Below, piece after piece: positions 27,238-37,409 of a stretch of DNA of 64,000 nt. This DNA comes from Saccharothrix espanaensis DSM 44229 (GTDB taxonomy: Bacteria > Actinomycetota > Actinomycetes > Mycobacteriales > Pseudonocardiaceae), in the NCBI RefSeq assembly GCF_000328705.1, contig NC_019673.1, positions 2,604,001 to 2,668,000 of the forward strand, in the 5' to 3' direction. Made by a program: the position numbers and the translations under genes. The notes beneath the pieces were generated by a model. That model saw nothing but the letters and a program-made list of their open reading frames with translations, made no database searches and was not told where the DNA came from. Each line of letters starts with the position of its first letter. Position 1 is the first letter of the stretch.

Positions 27238-28475
27238 TCCGGATCGGGAACGCGTCCGGCTTCTACGGCGACCGGTTCGCCGCCGTGCGGGAGATGCTCG
27301 AAGGCGGCGAGCTGGACGTGCTCACCGGGGACTACCTGGCCGAGCTCACCATGCTCATCCTCGGCCGGGACCGGGCGAAGGACGCGAACCTCGGCTACGC
27401 CCGGACGTTCCTGCGCCAGCTGGAGGACTGCCTCGGCCTGGCCCTGGAGAAGGGCGTGAAGATCGTCTCCAACGCGGGCGGCCTCAACCCGGCCGGGCTC
27501 GCGGTGGCGATCGACAAGCTCGGCCTGGGTGCCCAGGTCGCCTGGGTGACGGGCGATGACGTCCGGTCGCGGTTCCCGGATGCCTTGACCGCCAACGCTT
27601 ACCTGGGCGCGTGGGGGATCGCGCGGTGCTTGGAGTCCGGCGCGGACGTCGTGGTCACCGGGCGGGTCACCGACGCGTCGCTGGTGGTCGGCCCGGCCGC
27701 CGCGCACTTCGGCTGGTCGCGCGACGACTGGGACGCGCTGGCCGGTGCGACGGTTGCCGGGCACGTGCTGGAGTGCGGAACCCAGGCCACCGGCGGAAAC
27801 TACTCGTTCTTCAGCGAAATCGACGTGTCCCGGCCGGGTTTTCCGATCGCGGAGGTGCACGCCGACGGCTCGTCGGTGATCACCAAGCACGACGGCACGG
27901 GTGGCGCGGTCACCGTCGACACCGTCACCGCCCAACTGCTCTACGAGATCGGCGCGCCCGCCTATCCCGGTCCGGACGTGGTGAGCCACTTCGACACGAT
28001 CCGGCTGGACCCGCACGAGCGGGGCGTGCGGATCTCCGAGGTCCGGGGCAGCGCGCCGCCGGACACGCTCAAGGTGTGCTTGAACTACCTGGGCGGCTTC
28101 CGCAACTCGACCACGTTCGTCCTGTGTGGACTCGACATCGAGGCGAAGGCGGACCTGGTGCGCCGCCAGCTGGAATCGGCGCTCGGGTCGGACGGCCTCA
28201 CGTGGACGTTGGCCCGCACCGAACACGTCGACGCGGACACCGAAGAGGCCGCCTCGGCGCTGCTGCACGTGACCGTGAAGACGACGGATCCGCAGCGCGC
28301 CAAGGCGTTCTCGCGGGCAGGGATCGAGTTGGCGCTGGGGTCCTACCCCGGTTTCCACGTCACCGCGCCGCCCGGCGACGGAACACCGTTCGGGGTGTAC
28401 AAGCCCGCGTACGTGCCACGGGATTCCGTTGCGCACCAGGCCATTCTTCCGGGCGGAGAGGTGGTCGGGGTATGA
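27234..28475 (+). CDS. Acyclic terpene utilisation AtuA-family protein
   Basis: A 413-residue cytosolic protein of the AtuA (DUF1446) family. It begins [14 protein letters not shown] and has [26 protein letters not shown] and [13 protein letters not shown]. In Pseudomonas AtuA belongs to the citronellol/geraniol pathway, but its reaction is undefined. Here it is coupled to carboxylase and dehydrogenase genes. The GTG overlaps the preceding stop, and the stop overlaps the start of the small AtuA-C partner. Confidence 0.88.
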   Translation: MIRIGNASGFYGDRFAAVREMLEGGELDVLTGDYLAELTMLILGRDRAKDANLGYARTFLRQLEDCLGLALEKGVKIVSNAGGLNPAGLAVAIDKLGLGAQVAWVTGDDVRSRFPDALTANAYLGAWGIARCLESGADVVVTGRVTDASLVVGPAAAHFGWSRDDWDALAGATVAGHVLECGTQATGGNYSFFSEIDVSRPGFPIAEVHADGSSVITKHDGTGGAVTVDTVTAQLLYEIGAPAYPGPDVVSHFDTIRLDPHERGVRISEVRGSAPPDTLKVCLNYLGGFRNSTTFVLCGLDIEAKADLVRRQLESALGSDGLTWTLARTEHVDADTEEAASALLHVTVKTTDPQRAKAFSRAGIELALGSYPGFHVTAPPGDGTPFGVYKPAYVPRDSVAHQAILPGGEVVGV

Positions 28476-28846
28476 GGGTCCCGCTCGGCACGATCGTCGG
28501 CGCTCGGTCCGGGGACAAGGGCGGCGACGCGAACCTGGGCGTGTGGGTGCGCACGGACGCGCAGTACGCGTGGCTGGTCGAGGAGTTGACCGTGTCGCGG
28601 CTGAAAGAACTGCTGCCCGAGGTCGGTAGGGCCGGCGAGGTCAGTGGGGCCGGACTGGCGGGTGGGGTGGCAGAGGTCCGTGGGGTTGAGCGGTACGAGT
28701 TGCCGAATTTGAGGGCGCTGAACTTCGTGCTGCACGGGCTGTTGGGCGACGGGGTGGCGTCGTCCACCAGGTTCGACCCGCAGGCCAAGGCGCTGGGGGA
28801 GTGGCTGCGCTCGCGGTACGTGGAGATCCCGGAGGAGTTGCTGTGA
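28472..28846 (+). CDS. AtuA-type small ferredoxin-fold subunit
   Basis: A 124-residue protein matching the C-terminal domain that is fused to AtuA in some bacteria: VPLGTIVGARSGDKGGDANLGVWVR and LRALNFVLHGLLGDG, ending in RYVEIPEELL. A Gly/Glu/Val-rich segment (about residues 50-71, DNA 28622-28685) is unusual and looks like a low-complexity insertion. It overlaps its neighbours by 4 nt on both sides, so it probably forms a complex with AtuA. Confidence 0.8.
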   Translation: MRVPLGTIVGARSGDKGGDANLGVWVRTDAQYAWLVEELTVSRLKELLPEVGRAGEVSGAGLAGGVAEVRGVERYELPNLRALNFVLHGLLGDGVASSTRFDPQAKALGEWLRSRYVEIPEELL

Positions 28847-29985
28847 GCGTGTTCGAGACGCCCGAGAGGAACCAGCTCCGGGCGACCGTGCGCAGATTCG
28901 TGGAGCGGGAAGTCGTTCCACACCTAGCGGACTGGGAACGGGCCGGTGAGCTGCCGCACGAGCTGCACCGCAGGGCGGCGGCGATCGGATTGCTGGGCAT
29001 CGGGTTCCCGGAGCACGTCGGCGGCGCGGGTGACCTGCTGGACACCGTGGTGGCGACCGAGGAGCTGATCCAGGCGGGCGGGTCGTCCGGTCTGGTCGCC
29101 GGGCTGCTCACGCACGGCATCGCGTTGCCGCACATCGTGGACGCCGGCGGCGCCGATCTGGTCGACCGGTTCGTGCGGCCGACGCTGGACGGCGAGCTGA
29201 TCGGGGCGTTGGCGGTCACCGAACCCGGCGGCGGGTCGGACGTGGCCGCGTTGCGCACCACCGCCCGCCGTGAAGGCGACCACTACGTCGTCAACGGTGG
29301 CAAGACGTTCATCACCTCCGGTGCCCGCGCGGACTTCGTGACCACGGCGGTGCGCACCGGTGGGCCCGGCCACCAGGGCGTGAGCCTGCTGGTGGTGGAG
29401 AAGGGCACGCCCGGCTTCGGCGTGGACCGCCGGCTGGAGAAGATGGGCTGGCACTGCTCGGACACCGCTGAGCTGTCCTTTGTGGACGCACGGGTGCCGG
29501 TGGCGAACCTGGTCGGCGAGGAGAACGGCGGGTTCGGGCTGATCATGCGGCAGTTCCAGGTCGAGCGGATCTCGTTGGCCGTGCAGGCCTACGCCACGGC
29601 GCAGCGCTGCCTGGACCTGGCGACCGGCTACGCACGGCAGCGGGAGACGTTCGGTCGGCCGCTGATGAGCCGCCAAGTGGTGCGGCACAAGCTGGTCGAG
29701 ATGGCGCAGCGGATCGACCTCGCCCGCGTCTACACCCGTGAGGTCGCGGTGCGGATCGCGGCGGGCGAGGAGTGCGTGGCGCAGGTGTGCTTCGCCAAGA
29801 ACTTCGCCGTGGAAACGTGCTCGTTCGTGGTCGACGCGGCCGTCCAGCTGCACGGCGGCGCGGGCTACATGCGGGACAGCGAAGTGGAACGGCACTACCG
29901 GGACGCCCGCATCCTGGGCATCGGCGGCGGGGCGACCGAGGTGATGGTGGAGCTGGCCGCCAAGCGATTGGGGTACACCGCATGA
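28843..29985 (+). CDS. Acyl-CoA dehydrogenase
   Basis: A 380-residue flavoenzyme. ALAVTEPGGGSDVAALRT and TSGARADFVTTAVRTG bind FAD and substrate, and VQLHGGAGYMRDSEVERHYRDARI is the C-terminal helical region. It would introduce the alpha,beta double bond before carboxylation. The closest roles are isovaleryl- or citronellyl-CoA dehydrogenase; the chain-length specificity cannot be read from this sequence alone. GTG overlaps the preceding stop. Confidence 0.92.
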   Translation: MSVFETPERNQLRATVRRFVEREVVPHLADWERAGELPHELHRRAAAIGLLGIGFPEHVGGAGDLLDTVVATEELIQAGGSSGLVAGLLTHGIALPHIVDAGGADLVDRFVRPTLDGELIGALAVTEPGGGSDVAALRTTARREGDHYVVNGGKTFITSGARADFVTTAVRTGGPGHQGVSLLVVEKGTPGFGVDRRLEKMGWHCSDTAELSFVDARVPVANLVGEENGGFGLIMRQFQVERISLAVQAYATAQRCLDLATGYARQRETFGRPLMSRQVVRHKLVEMAQRIDLARVYTREVAVRIAAGEECVAQVCFAKNFAVETCSFVVDAAVQLHGGAGYMRDSEVERHYRDARILGIGGGATEVMVELAAKRLGYTA

Positions 29986-31577
29986 CCACGTTGGGCACCG
30001 GGCTGGACAGCCGGACGGCCGAGTACCGCGCGAACCGCGAGGCGCTGCTGGGCAAGCTGGCGGAGCTGGACGCCGAGCAGGCCAAGGCGCTGGCGGGTGG
30101 CGGCCCGAAGTACACCGAGCGGCACCACAAGCGCGGCAAGCTCCTGGCGCGCGAACGGATCGAGCTGCTCGTCGACCAGGACGGCCCGTTCCTGGAGCTG
30201 TCGCCGCTGGCCGCGTGGGGCACGGAATTCCCGGTCGGCGCGAGCGTGGTGACCGGGATCGGCGTGGTCGAGGGCGTCGAGTGCCTGATCGTCGCGAACG
30301 ACCCGACCGTGCGCGGCGGCGCGTCCAACCCGTGGACGTTGCGCAAGACGTTCCGCGCCAACGACATCGCGATGCAGAACCGGCTCCCGGTGATCAGCCT
30401 GGTCGAGTCCGGCGGCGCGGACCTGCCCAGCCAGAGCGAGATCTTCATCCCCGGCGGACGGGCGTTCCGCGACCTGACCCGGCTGTCCGCCGCGGGAATC
30501 CCGACCATCAGCACGGTGTTCGGCAACGCCACGGCCGGCGGCGCGTACGTGCCGGGCATGTCGGACTACACGGTGATGGTCGACGGGCGCTCCAAGGTGT
30601 TCCTCGGCGGGCCGCCGCTGGTGAAGATGGCGACCGGCGAGGAGTCCGACGACGAGTCGCTGGGCGGCGCGCGGATGCACGGGTCGACCTCGGGCCTCGC
30701 CGACTACGTGGCCACCGACGAGGTCGACGCGATCCGGCTGACCCGGCGGATCGTCGCCCGGCTGAACTGGCGCAAGCTCGGACCGGCGGCCCAGGCCGTG
30801 GAGGATCCGCTGCACGACGAGGAGGAGCTGCTCGGGCTGGTGCCGACCGACCCGCGGATCCCGTTCGACCCCAGGGAAGTCCTCGCCCGGCTCGTGGACG
30901 GCTCGCGGTTCGACGAGTTCAAGCCCGACTACGGCACGAGCCTGGTCACCGGCTGGGCCGACCTGCACGGCTACCCGATCGGGATCCTGGCCAACGCGCG
31001 CGGTGTCCTGTTCAGCGAGGAAGCGCAGAAGGCCACCCAGTTCATCCAGCTCGCCAACGCCAAGGACACCCCGCTGCTGTTCCTCCAGAACACCACCGGG
31101 TACATGGTCGGCGCGCAGTACGAACAGGGCGGGATCATCAAGCACGGCGCGATGATGATCAACGCGGTGTCCAACAGCAAGGTCCCGCACCTGACCGTGG
31201 TCATGGGCGCGTCCTACGGCGCGGGCAACTACGGCATGTGCGGTCGAGCCTACGACCCCCGTTTCCTGTTCACCTGGCCCAACGCCAAGTCCGCGGTCAT
31301 GGGGCCGGTCCAGTTGGCCGGCGTGCTGTCGATCGTGGCACGGCAGGCCGCCGCCGCGAAGGGCCAGGACTACGACGAGGAGCACGACGCGGCCATGCGG
31401 CAGGTGGTCGAGGGCCAGATCGAGCAGCAGTCCCTGGCCGCGTTCCTGTCCGGCCGGCTCTACGACGACGGCGTGATCGACCCGCGCGACACCCGCACCG
31501 TGCTCGGCCTGTGCCTGTCGGCGATCCACAGTGGACAGATCAAGGGCGCCGAGGGCTACGGCGTCTTCCGGATGTGA
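29982..31577 (+). CDS. Acyl-CoA carboxylase beta subunit (carboxyltransferase)
   Basis: A 531-residue carboxyltransferase subunit moving CO2 from biotin to an acyl-CoA. It resembles methylcrotonyl/geranyl-CoA carboxylases: N-terminal GPKYTERHHKRGKLLARERIE, SGGADLPSQSEIFIPGG, GNATAGGAYVPGMSDY and GIIKHGAMMINAVSNSKVPH. Both crotonase folds appear complete. Stop overlap with the preceding gene and a 7-nt gap to the alpha subunit show operon coupling. Confidence 0.92.
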   Translation: MTTLGTGLDSRTAEYRANREALLGKLAELDAEQAKALAGGGPKYTERHHKRGKLLARERIELLVDQDGPFLELSPLAAWGTEFPVGASVVTGIGVVEGVECLIVANDPTVRGGASNPWTLRKTFRANDIAMQNRLPVISLVESGGADLPSQSEIFIPGGRAFRDLTRLSAAGIPTISTVFGNATAGGAYVPGMSDYTVMVDGRSKVFLGGPPLVKMATGEESDDESLGGARMHGSTSGLADYVATDEVDAIRLTRRIVARLNWRKLGPAAQAVEDPLHDEEELLGLVPTDPRIPFDPREVLARLVDGSRFDEFKPDYGTSLVTGWADLHGYPIGILANARGVLFSEEAQKATQFIQLANAKDTPLLFLQNTTGYMVGAQYEQGGIIKHGAMMINAVSNSKVPHLTVVMGASYGAGNYGMCGRAYDPRFLFTWPNAKSAVMGPVQLAGVLSIVARQAAAAKGQDYDEEHDAAMRQVVEGQIEQQSLAAFLSGRLYDDGVIDPRDTRTVLGLCLSAIHSGQIKGAEGYGVFRM

Positions 31578-31584
31578 GGAACCC

Positions 31585-33582
31585 ATGATCGAGAAGCTGT
31601 TGATCGCCAACCGGGCGGAGATCGCCCGCCGGATCGCCCGCACCTGCCGCGAACTGGGCATCGGCACGGTCGCGGTGTTCTCCGACCCGGACGCGGACGC
31701 GCCGCACGTGCGCGAGGCCGACGCCGCGGTCCGGCTGCCGGGCGCGACCCCCGCCGAGACCTACCTGCGGATCGACGCCCTGGTCGACGCGGCCAAGGCG
31801 GCGGGCGCGGACGCGGTGCACCCCGGCTACGGGTTCCTCTCGGAGAACGCGGACTTCGCCCGTGCGGTGGTCGCCGCCGGTCTGACCTGGGTGGGGCCGG
31901 ACCCGGCCGCCATCGAGGCGATGGGGTCGAAGGTCGCGGCGAAGAAGCGGATGGCGGACGCCGGTGTGCCGGTGCTGCCGGAGTTCGATCCGGAGTCGGG
32001 GCTGCGGTTGGGCGAGGGGCTGGGGTCGGCCGAGGGGGCGGGTGTTGGGAAGGGGGTGAAGTCCTTCCCGTTGCTGGTCAAGGCATCTGCGGGCGGCGGC
32101 GGCCGTGGGATGCGGGTGGTGCGTTCGGCGGATGAGCTGGCGGGCCAGGTGGCCGCGGCACGTCGGGAAGCCGAAGCCGCGTTCGGCGACGGCACTGTGT
32201 TCTGCGAACCCCTGCTGGAGAACGCCCGGCACGTGGAGGTGCAGGTGCTCGCCGACGCCCACGGAACGGTGTGGGTTCTGGGCGAACGGGAGTGCTCCGT
32301 CCAGCGCAGGCACCAGAAGATCATCGAGGAGACGCCCAGCCCGGCGGTCGGACCCGAAGCGCGCCAACGGTTGTTCGACGCGGCCACGAAGGCGGCGCTG
32401 GCCATCGGGTACGTCGGCGCGGGCACCGTGGAATTCCTCTTCATCGATGACCAGGAGTTCCACTTCTTGGAGGTCAACACCCGGTTGCAGGTCGAACACC
32501 CGGTGACCGAGGAGGTCTTCGGCGTCGACCTGGTGGCCTGGCAGCTCGCGATCGCCGAGGGCGAGCGGCTGCCGGCCACCCCGCCCGAGCCGCGCGGCCA
32601 CGCTGTGGAAGCCCGCCTCTATGCGGAAGACCCGGCGCACGACTGGCGCCCCTCGACCGGTGTGCTGCACCGGTTCCACGTGCCGGATGGCGTAAGAACC
32701 GACAGCGGGGTGGAGGACGGCAGCAGGGTCGGTGTGCACTACGACCCCATGCTGGCCAAGGTCATCGCGTGGGCACCGACCCGCAAGGGCGCGATTCGCA
32801 AACTGGCCGGCGCTTTGGACCGGTCGGACGTGCACGGGTTGGTCACCAACCGGGAACTTCTGGTGCGGGTGTTGCGCCATCCGGCCTTCGGGGCGGGGGC
32901 CACCCACACCGGGTTCCTGGAGCAGCACGGACTCACCGAACCCCCGGTGGTGGACGTTCGACCGGCCGCACTGGCGGCGGCGTTGGCCTTGGCGGAAATT
33001 CGTCGGACGAACCTACCGCTGGGGTGGCGGAATCTTCCGTCGCAACCCCAGAAAACAGTGTTCGAATTCAACGGTGAAACCGTGGAAGTGACCTACCGGT
33101 ACACCCGGCGCGGGGTCGTGGCCGATCCCGGGGTGCACGTGGTATCGGCGTCACGCAGCGAAGTCGTCCTGGAGCGGGACGGGGTGCGGCGGGCGTTGCG
33201 GGTGGCCGTGCACGGGGACCTGGTGGTCGCCGACGGCGTCGCGCTGCGGGTGCGGCCCCGGTTCCCCGTGCCGGTCGCCAAGATCGCCGAGGGCGCGACC
33301 GCGGCACCGATGCCGGGCACGGTCGTGCGGGTGGCCGTGGTGCCCGGTCAGGTCGTCGAAGCGGGGGCGGAGCTGCTCGTGCTGGAGGCAATGAAGATGG
33401 AGCACCGGGTGCTCGCCTCGGTCGGCGGTGTGGTCGCCGAAGTCCGCGTAAGTGCGGGGGAGCAGGTCGACGCGGGGGACGTGCTGGCCGTGGTCGAAGC
33501 CGGCGGTGGCGCGGTCGATGGGGGTGCTGCTGCCGGCTTGGCGGGTGGTGCGGGAGCGGGTGGTGCGGGCGAAGGCCCGTAG
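31585..33582 (+). CDS. Acyl-CoA carboxylase alpha subunit (biotin carboxylase/BCCP)
   Basis: A 665-residue subunit: biotin carboxylase (MIEKLLIANRAEIARRI; ASAGGGGRGMR ATP loop; EVNTRLQVEHPVTE), a BT linker, and a C-terminal biotinyl domain with EAMKMEH. Two Gly-rich segments are unusual: residues about 137-158 (DNA 31996-32062), inside the ATP-grasp region, and a 25-residue tail after the biotinyl domain. GAGGA precedes ATG 31585. It pairs with the beta subunit just upstream to form a methylcrotonyl/geranyl-CoA-type carboxylase. Confidence 0.92.
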   Translation: MIEKLLIANRAEIARRIARTCRELGIGTVAVFSDPDADAPHVREADAAVRLPGATPAETYLRIDALVDAAKAAGADAVHPGYGFLSENADFARAVVAAGLTWVGPDPAAIEAMGSKVAAKKRMADAGVPVLPEFDPESGLRLGEGLGSAEGAGVGKGVKSFPLLVKASAGGGGRGMRVVRSADELAGQVAAARREAEAAFGDGTVFCEPLLENARHVEVQVLADAHGTVWVLGERECSVQRRHQKIIEETPSPAVGPEARQRLFDAATKAALAIGYVGAGTVEFLFIDDQEFHFLEVNTRLQVEHPVTEEVFGVDLVAWQLAIAEGERLPATPPEPRGHAVEARLYAEDPAHDWRPSTGVLHRFHVPDGVRTDSGVEDGSRVGVHYDPMLAKVIAWAPTRKGAIRKLAGALDRSDVHGLVTNRELLVRVLRHPAFGAGATHTGFLEQHGLTEPPVVDVRPAALAAALALAEIRRTNLPLGWRNLPSQPQKTVFEFNGETVEVTYRYTRRGVVADPGVHVVSASRSEVVLERDGVRRALRVAVHGDLVVADGVALRVRPRFPVPVAKIAEGATAAPMPGTVVRVAVVPGQVVEAGAELLVLEAMKMEHRVLASVGGVVAEVRVSAGEQVDAGDVLAVVEAGGGAVDGGAAAGLAGGAGAGGAGEGP

Positions 33583-33662
33583 GTGGCGCTGGAGGGCCTG
33601 TAGGCGGCCTCGGAGGGCCCTGTGGGTGGGTGCGGGTGGTTGGGCGAGCACTGGAGGCGTGA

Positions 33663-34820
33663 GTGGACTTCGTGGAGAGTGACGAGCGGCGGGCGCTGCG
33701 CAAGGCGGTCGCGGACTTCGCGAGCGGGTACGGGCACGAGTACTTCGTGGCCAAGGCGCGGGCGGGGGAGAAGACCGACGAGCTGTGGGCGGCGGCCGGG
33801 GAGCTGGGCTACCTGGGCGTGGCCGTGCCGGCGGAGTACGGCGGCGGTGGCGGCGGCATCGGTGACCTGGCGGCGGTGTGCGAGGAGTTGGCGGCGGCGG
33901 GGTGCCCGATGCTGCTGATGGTGGTCTCGCCGGCCATCTGCGCCACGGTGATCGCCCGCTACGGCACGGCGGAGCAGAAGCGGCGGTGGTTGCCCGGGTT
34001 CGCCGACGGCACCACGAAGATGGCGTTCGCGATCACCGAGCCGGACGCCGGGTCCAACTCCCACAAGCTGGCCACGGCCATCCGCCGCGACGGCGACGAC
34101 TGGGTGCTGTCGGGCGGCAAGTACTACATCTCCGGGGTGGACGAGGTGGCGGCGGTGCTGGTGGTGGCCCGGCACGTCGACTCGGCGGGTCAGCGGCTGA
34201 TGCCGTCGCTGATGATCGTGCCGACCGACGCGCCCGGCTTCACCTACCAGCACATCCCGATGGAGGTCGTGTCGCCGGAGAAGCAGTTCACCTGCTTCTT
34301 CGACGATGTCCGCCTGCCACCGGACGCGCTGGTAGGGGCCGAGGACGCCGGGTTGGCCCAGCTGTTCGCGGGGCTCAACCCGGAACGGATCATGGCGGCC
34401 TCCTTCGCCACCGGGATGGCCCGCCGCGCCTTGGACCAGGCGACCGACTACGCCCGCACCCGTGCGGTGTGGGGCACGCCGATCGGTGCGCACCAGGGCA
34501 TCGCGCACCCGTTGGCGCAGTGCGCGATCCAGGTCGAGCTCGCTCGGCTGATGACCCAGAAGGCCGCGGCTCTCTACGACGCTGGAGAAGACCGGGCTGC
34601 GGGTGAGGCGGCCAACATGGCCAAGTATGCGGCGGGTGAGGCGGTGGCGGCGGCGGTGGACCAGGCCATCCAGGTGCACGGCGGGAACGGGCTTTCGGCC
34701 GAGTACGGACTCGGTGCCCTGCTCGCCGCGTCCCGGTTGTCCCGGATCGCTCCGGTCAGCCGCGAGATGATCCTGAACTTCGTTGCGCAGCACACCCTCG
34801 GGCTGCCGCGGTCCTACTGA
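33663..34820 (+). CDS. Second acyl-CoA dehydrogenase
   Basis: A 385-residue acyl-CoA dehydrogenase distinct from the first: AFAITEPDAGSNSHKLAT, SGGKYYISGVDEVAAVLV and QVHGGNGLSAEYGLG. Its substrate is unknown. It lies 80 nt after the carboxylase alpha subunit, still in the same orientation, so it is likely in the operon or read through. GTG start at 33663. No enoyl-CoA hydratase or thiolase follows within the operon. Confidence 0.9.
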   Translation: MDFVESDERRALRKAVADFASGYGHEYFVAKARAGEKTDELWAAAGELGYLGVAVPAEYGGGGGGIGDLAAVCEELAAAGCPMLLMVVSPAICATVIARYGTAEQKRRWLPGFADGTTKMAFAITEPDAGSNSHKLATAIRRDGDDWVLSGGKYYISGVDEVAAVLVVARHVDSAGQRLMPSLMIVPTDAPGFTYQHIPMEVVSPEKQFTCFFDDVRLPPDALVGAEDAGLAQLFAGLNPERIMAASFATGMARRALDQATDYARTRAVWGTPIGAHQGIAHPLAQCAIQVELARLMTQKAAALYDAGEDRAAGEAANMAKYAAGEAVAAAVDQAIQVHGGNGLSAEYGLGALLAASRLSRIAPVSREMILNFVAQHTLGLPRSY

Positions 34821-34864
34821 GCCACGACCACCGGGGTCGCGCCCGCCGGGTCACGGTCGCCAGG

Positions 34865-35827
34865 TCACGACCATCGCCAGCGCAGGCCGACCACGCCGGG
34901 ACCGAAGTCCAAGGCGACGGCGTACGCGTAGCCCCAGGTGTCCACCGGGGTTTCGCGCACTTCGGCGGGTTCGCCGCCGGAGAGGTCGGAGGTGAACTGC
35001 TCGCAGCGGACCGGTCGGCAGCGCGAGTCGTACCGGACTTCCAGCACGTACTCCCGAACCGGGTGCCGGAACCGGCGCGAGTGGGTGTTGTCGTAGGTGG
35101 GGTGGTGCGGCGCGACGTGGATCAACTCGTACTCCACGGCGGTGCGCTCTCCCCTGCGCAGCGGCCGGTCGAACAGCAGTTCGGCGATCATCAGACCGTT
35201 GCGCGGGTCGGCGGAGACCCGCCCCAGTCTGCACGACCGCAGCGTGCCGATCACCGGCAGCGGGTCGCCCGGCAGCCGGGTGTCGTAGCCCAGCAGCACC
35301 CGGTCCACGCCCGCCCGTTCGGCGCGCAGCACCTGTCGCGACCGCACCCGGCGGGTGCTGCCGTCCATCGCCAGCTCCACCTGGTCCCGCAGGCTGAGTC
35401 GGGTCAGGTCCTGGTCGGTGGTGGTGTCCACGTCCGCCAGCAGTTCCGCCACGGACTCGTAGTCGCCCGCGTGGGCCCACCCCTCGGGGCCGGCCAGTCG
35501 CATGCGGGGTCGTGCCTTCCCGCGTGGTCGTGGCGGTCCCAGCAGGGTGCTCAGGCCGCCCTCGCCGACCTCCAGGATCTCTTCGAGGTGGCCGACTGCG
35601 GTCAGTGAGTCCGGCCGTTCCGGTCGGCGCCGCCCCGACTGCCAATAGCTCAGCGCGGCGATGCTCACCGCCACGCCGCGTGACCGCAGCTTGTGCTGGA
35701 TGCGTTCCAGGCTCAGCCCTTTCGCCCGGATCGCCGATCGCAATGCGTCCGCGAAGGGGTCCGCTCCTGCGTCGATGCGTCGGGGATCGCGTACCCGCGA
35801 TTCCGGTCCGACGACTGGCGTAGGCAT
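34865..35827 (-). CDS. Helix-turn-helix protein, unknown C-terminal domain
   Basis: A 320-residue protein. The N-terminal part (about 25-95) resembles a Xre-type HTH: LRSAIRAKGLSLERIQHKL, VAVSIAALSYWQSGRRRP. The remaining ~200 residues are hydrophilic with no recognised family. It is convergent with the acyl-CoA dehydrogenase and divergent from the first S8 protease. A role as a regulator is inferred from the HTH alone. Confidence 0.65.
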   Translation of the reverse strand: MPTPVVGPESRVRDPRRIDAGADPFADALRSAIRAKGLSLERIQHKLRSRGVAVSIAALSYWQSGRRRPERPDSLTAVGHLEEILEVGEGGLSTLLGPPRPRGKARPRMRLAGPEGWAHAGDYESVAELLADVDTTTDQDLTRLSLRDQVELAMDGSTRRVRSRQVLRAERAGVDRVLLGYDTRLPGDPLPVIGTLRSCRLGRVSADPRNGLMIAELLFDRPLRRGERTAVEYELIHVAPHHPTYDNTHSRRFRHPVREYVLEVRYDSRCRPVRCEQFTSDLSGGEPAEVRETPVDTWGYAYAVALDFGPGVVGLRWRWS

Positions 35828-36168
35828 CTCCGCTCCGTTCTCCCGAGGACAAGGCGAGCGACGTTATCGTGAGAAATACTCCCCGCGGTACAGCCGATCG
35901 GGTTTCCCGACGTGAATTTAACCGAATCGGCGGGCAAAATCCGGTCGGCCATGGAATGTTTGAATTCTCATTAACAGCACCGGTGTGAAGGTGGGGCCCG
36001 CGCGATCGTCCCACCGGCACTGGGACGTCTGGTCGCTTCCCGGTACCCGAACCGCCGCATAGCCTCGAGACGTGGGGTGATGTGTGGCACACCCCGCGCG
36101 GTCGCGGCCCCGCTCCCTTGCCGCTGGTGGGTGTCGGCGACCGTTCCCTGCGAAGAACGGACACGAGT
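35828..36168. other. AT-richer divergent promoter region
   Basis: This 341-nt stretch lies between the HTH gene and the first S8 protease. A lower-GC patch (about 35855-35975) includes AATTTAACCGAA and TTGAATTCTCATTAACAG, unlike the surrounding sequence. It probably carries the promoters in both directions. No gene is seen; a start at 36082 in the protease frame would add a non-signal N-terminus and is rejected. Confidence 0.5.
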
Positions 36169-37335
<1,167 letters not shown>

Positions 37336-37353
37336 ACCTCCCTGTCACCCGGG

Positions 37354-37386
37354 AACCCCGGCGCGCAACCCGCGCCGGGGTTTTCC
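37354..37386 (+). terminator. Rho-independent terminator after protease 1
   Basis: A perfect 12-bp stem (AACCCCGGCGCG with CGCGCCGGGGTT) around loop CAACC is followed by TT and CCCC. It lies 19 nt after the stop and separates the first and second protease genes. Confidence 0.85.
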
Positions 37387-37409
37387 CCATCCCTGCAAAG
37401 GAAACATCC

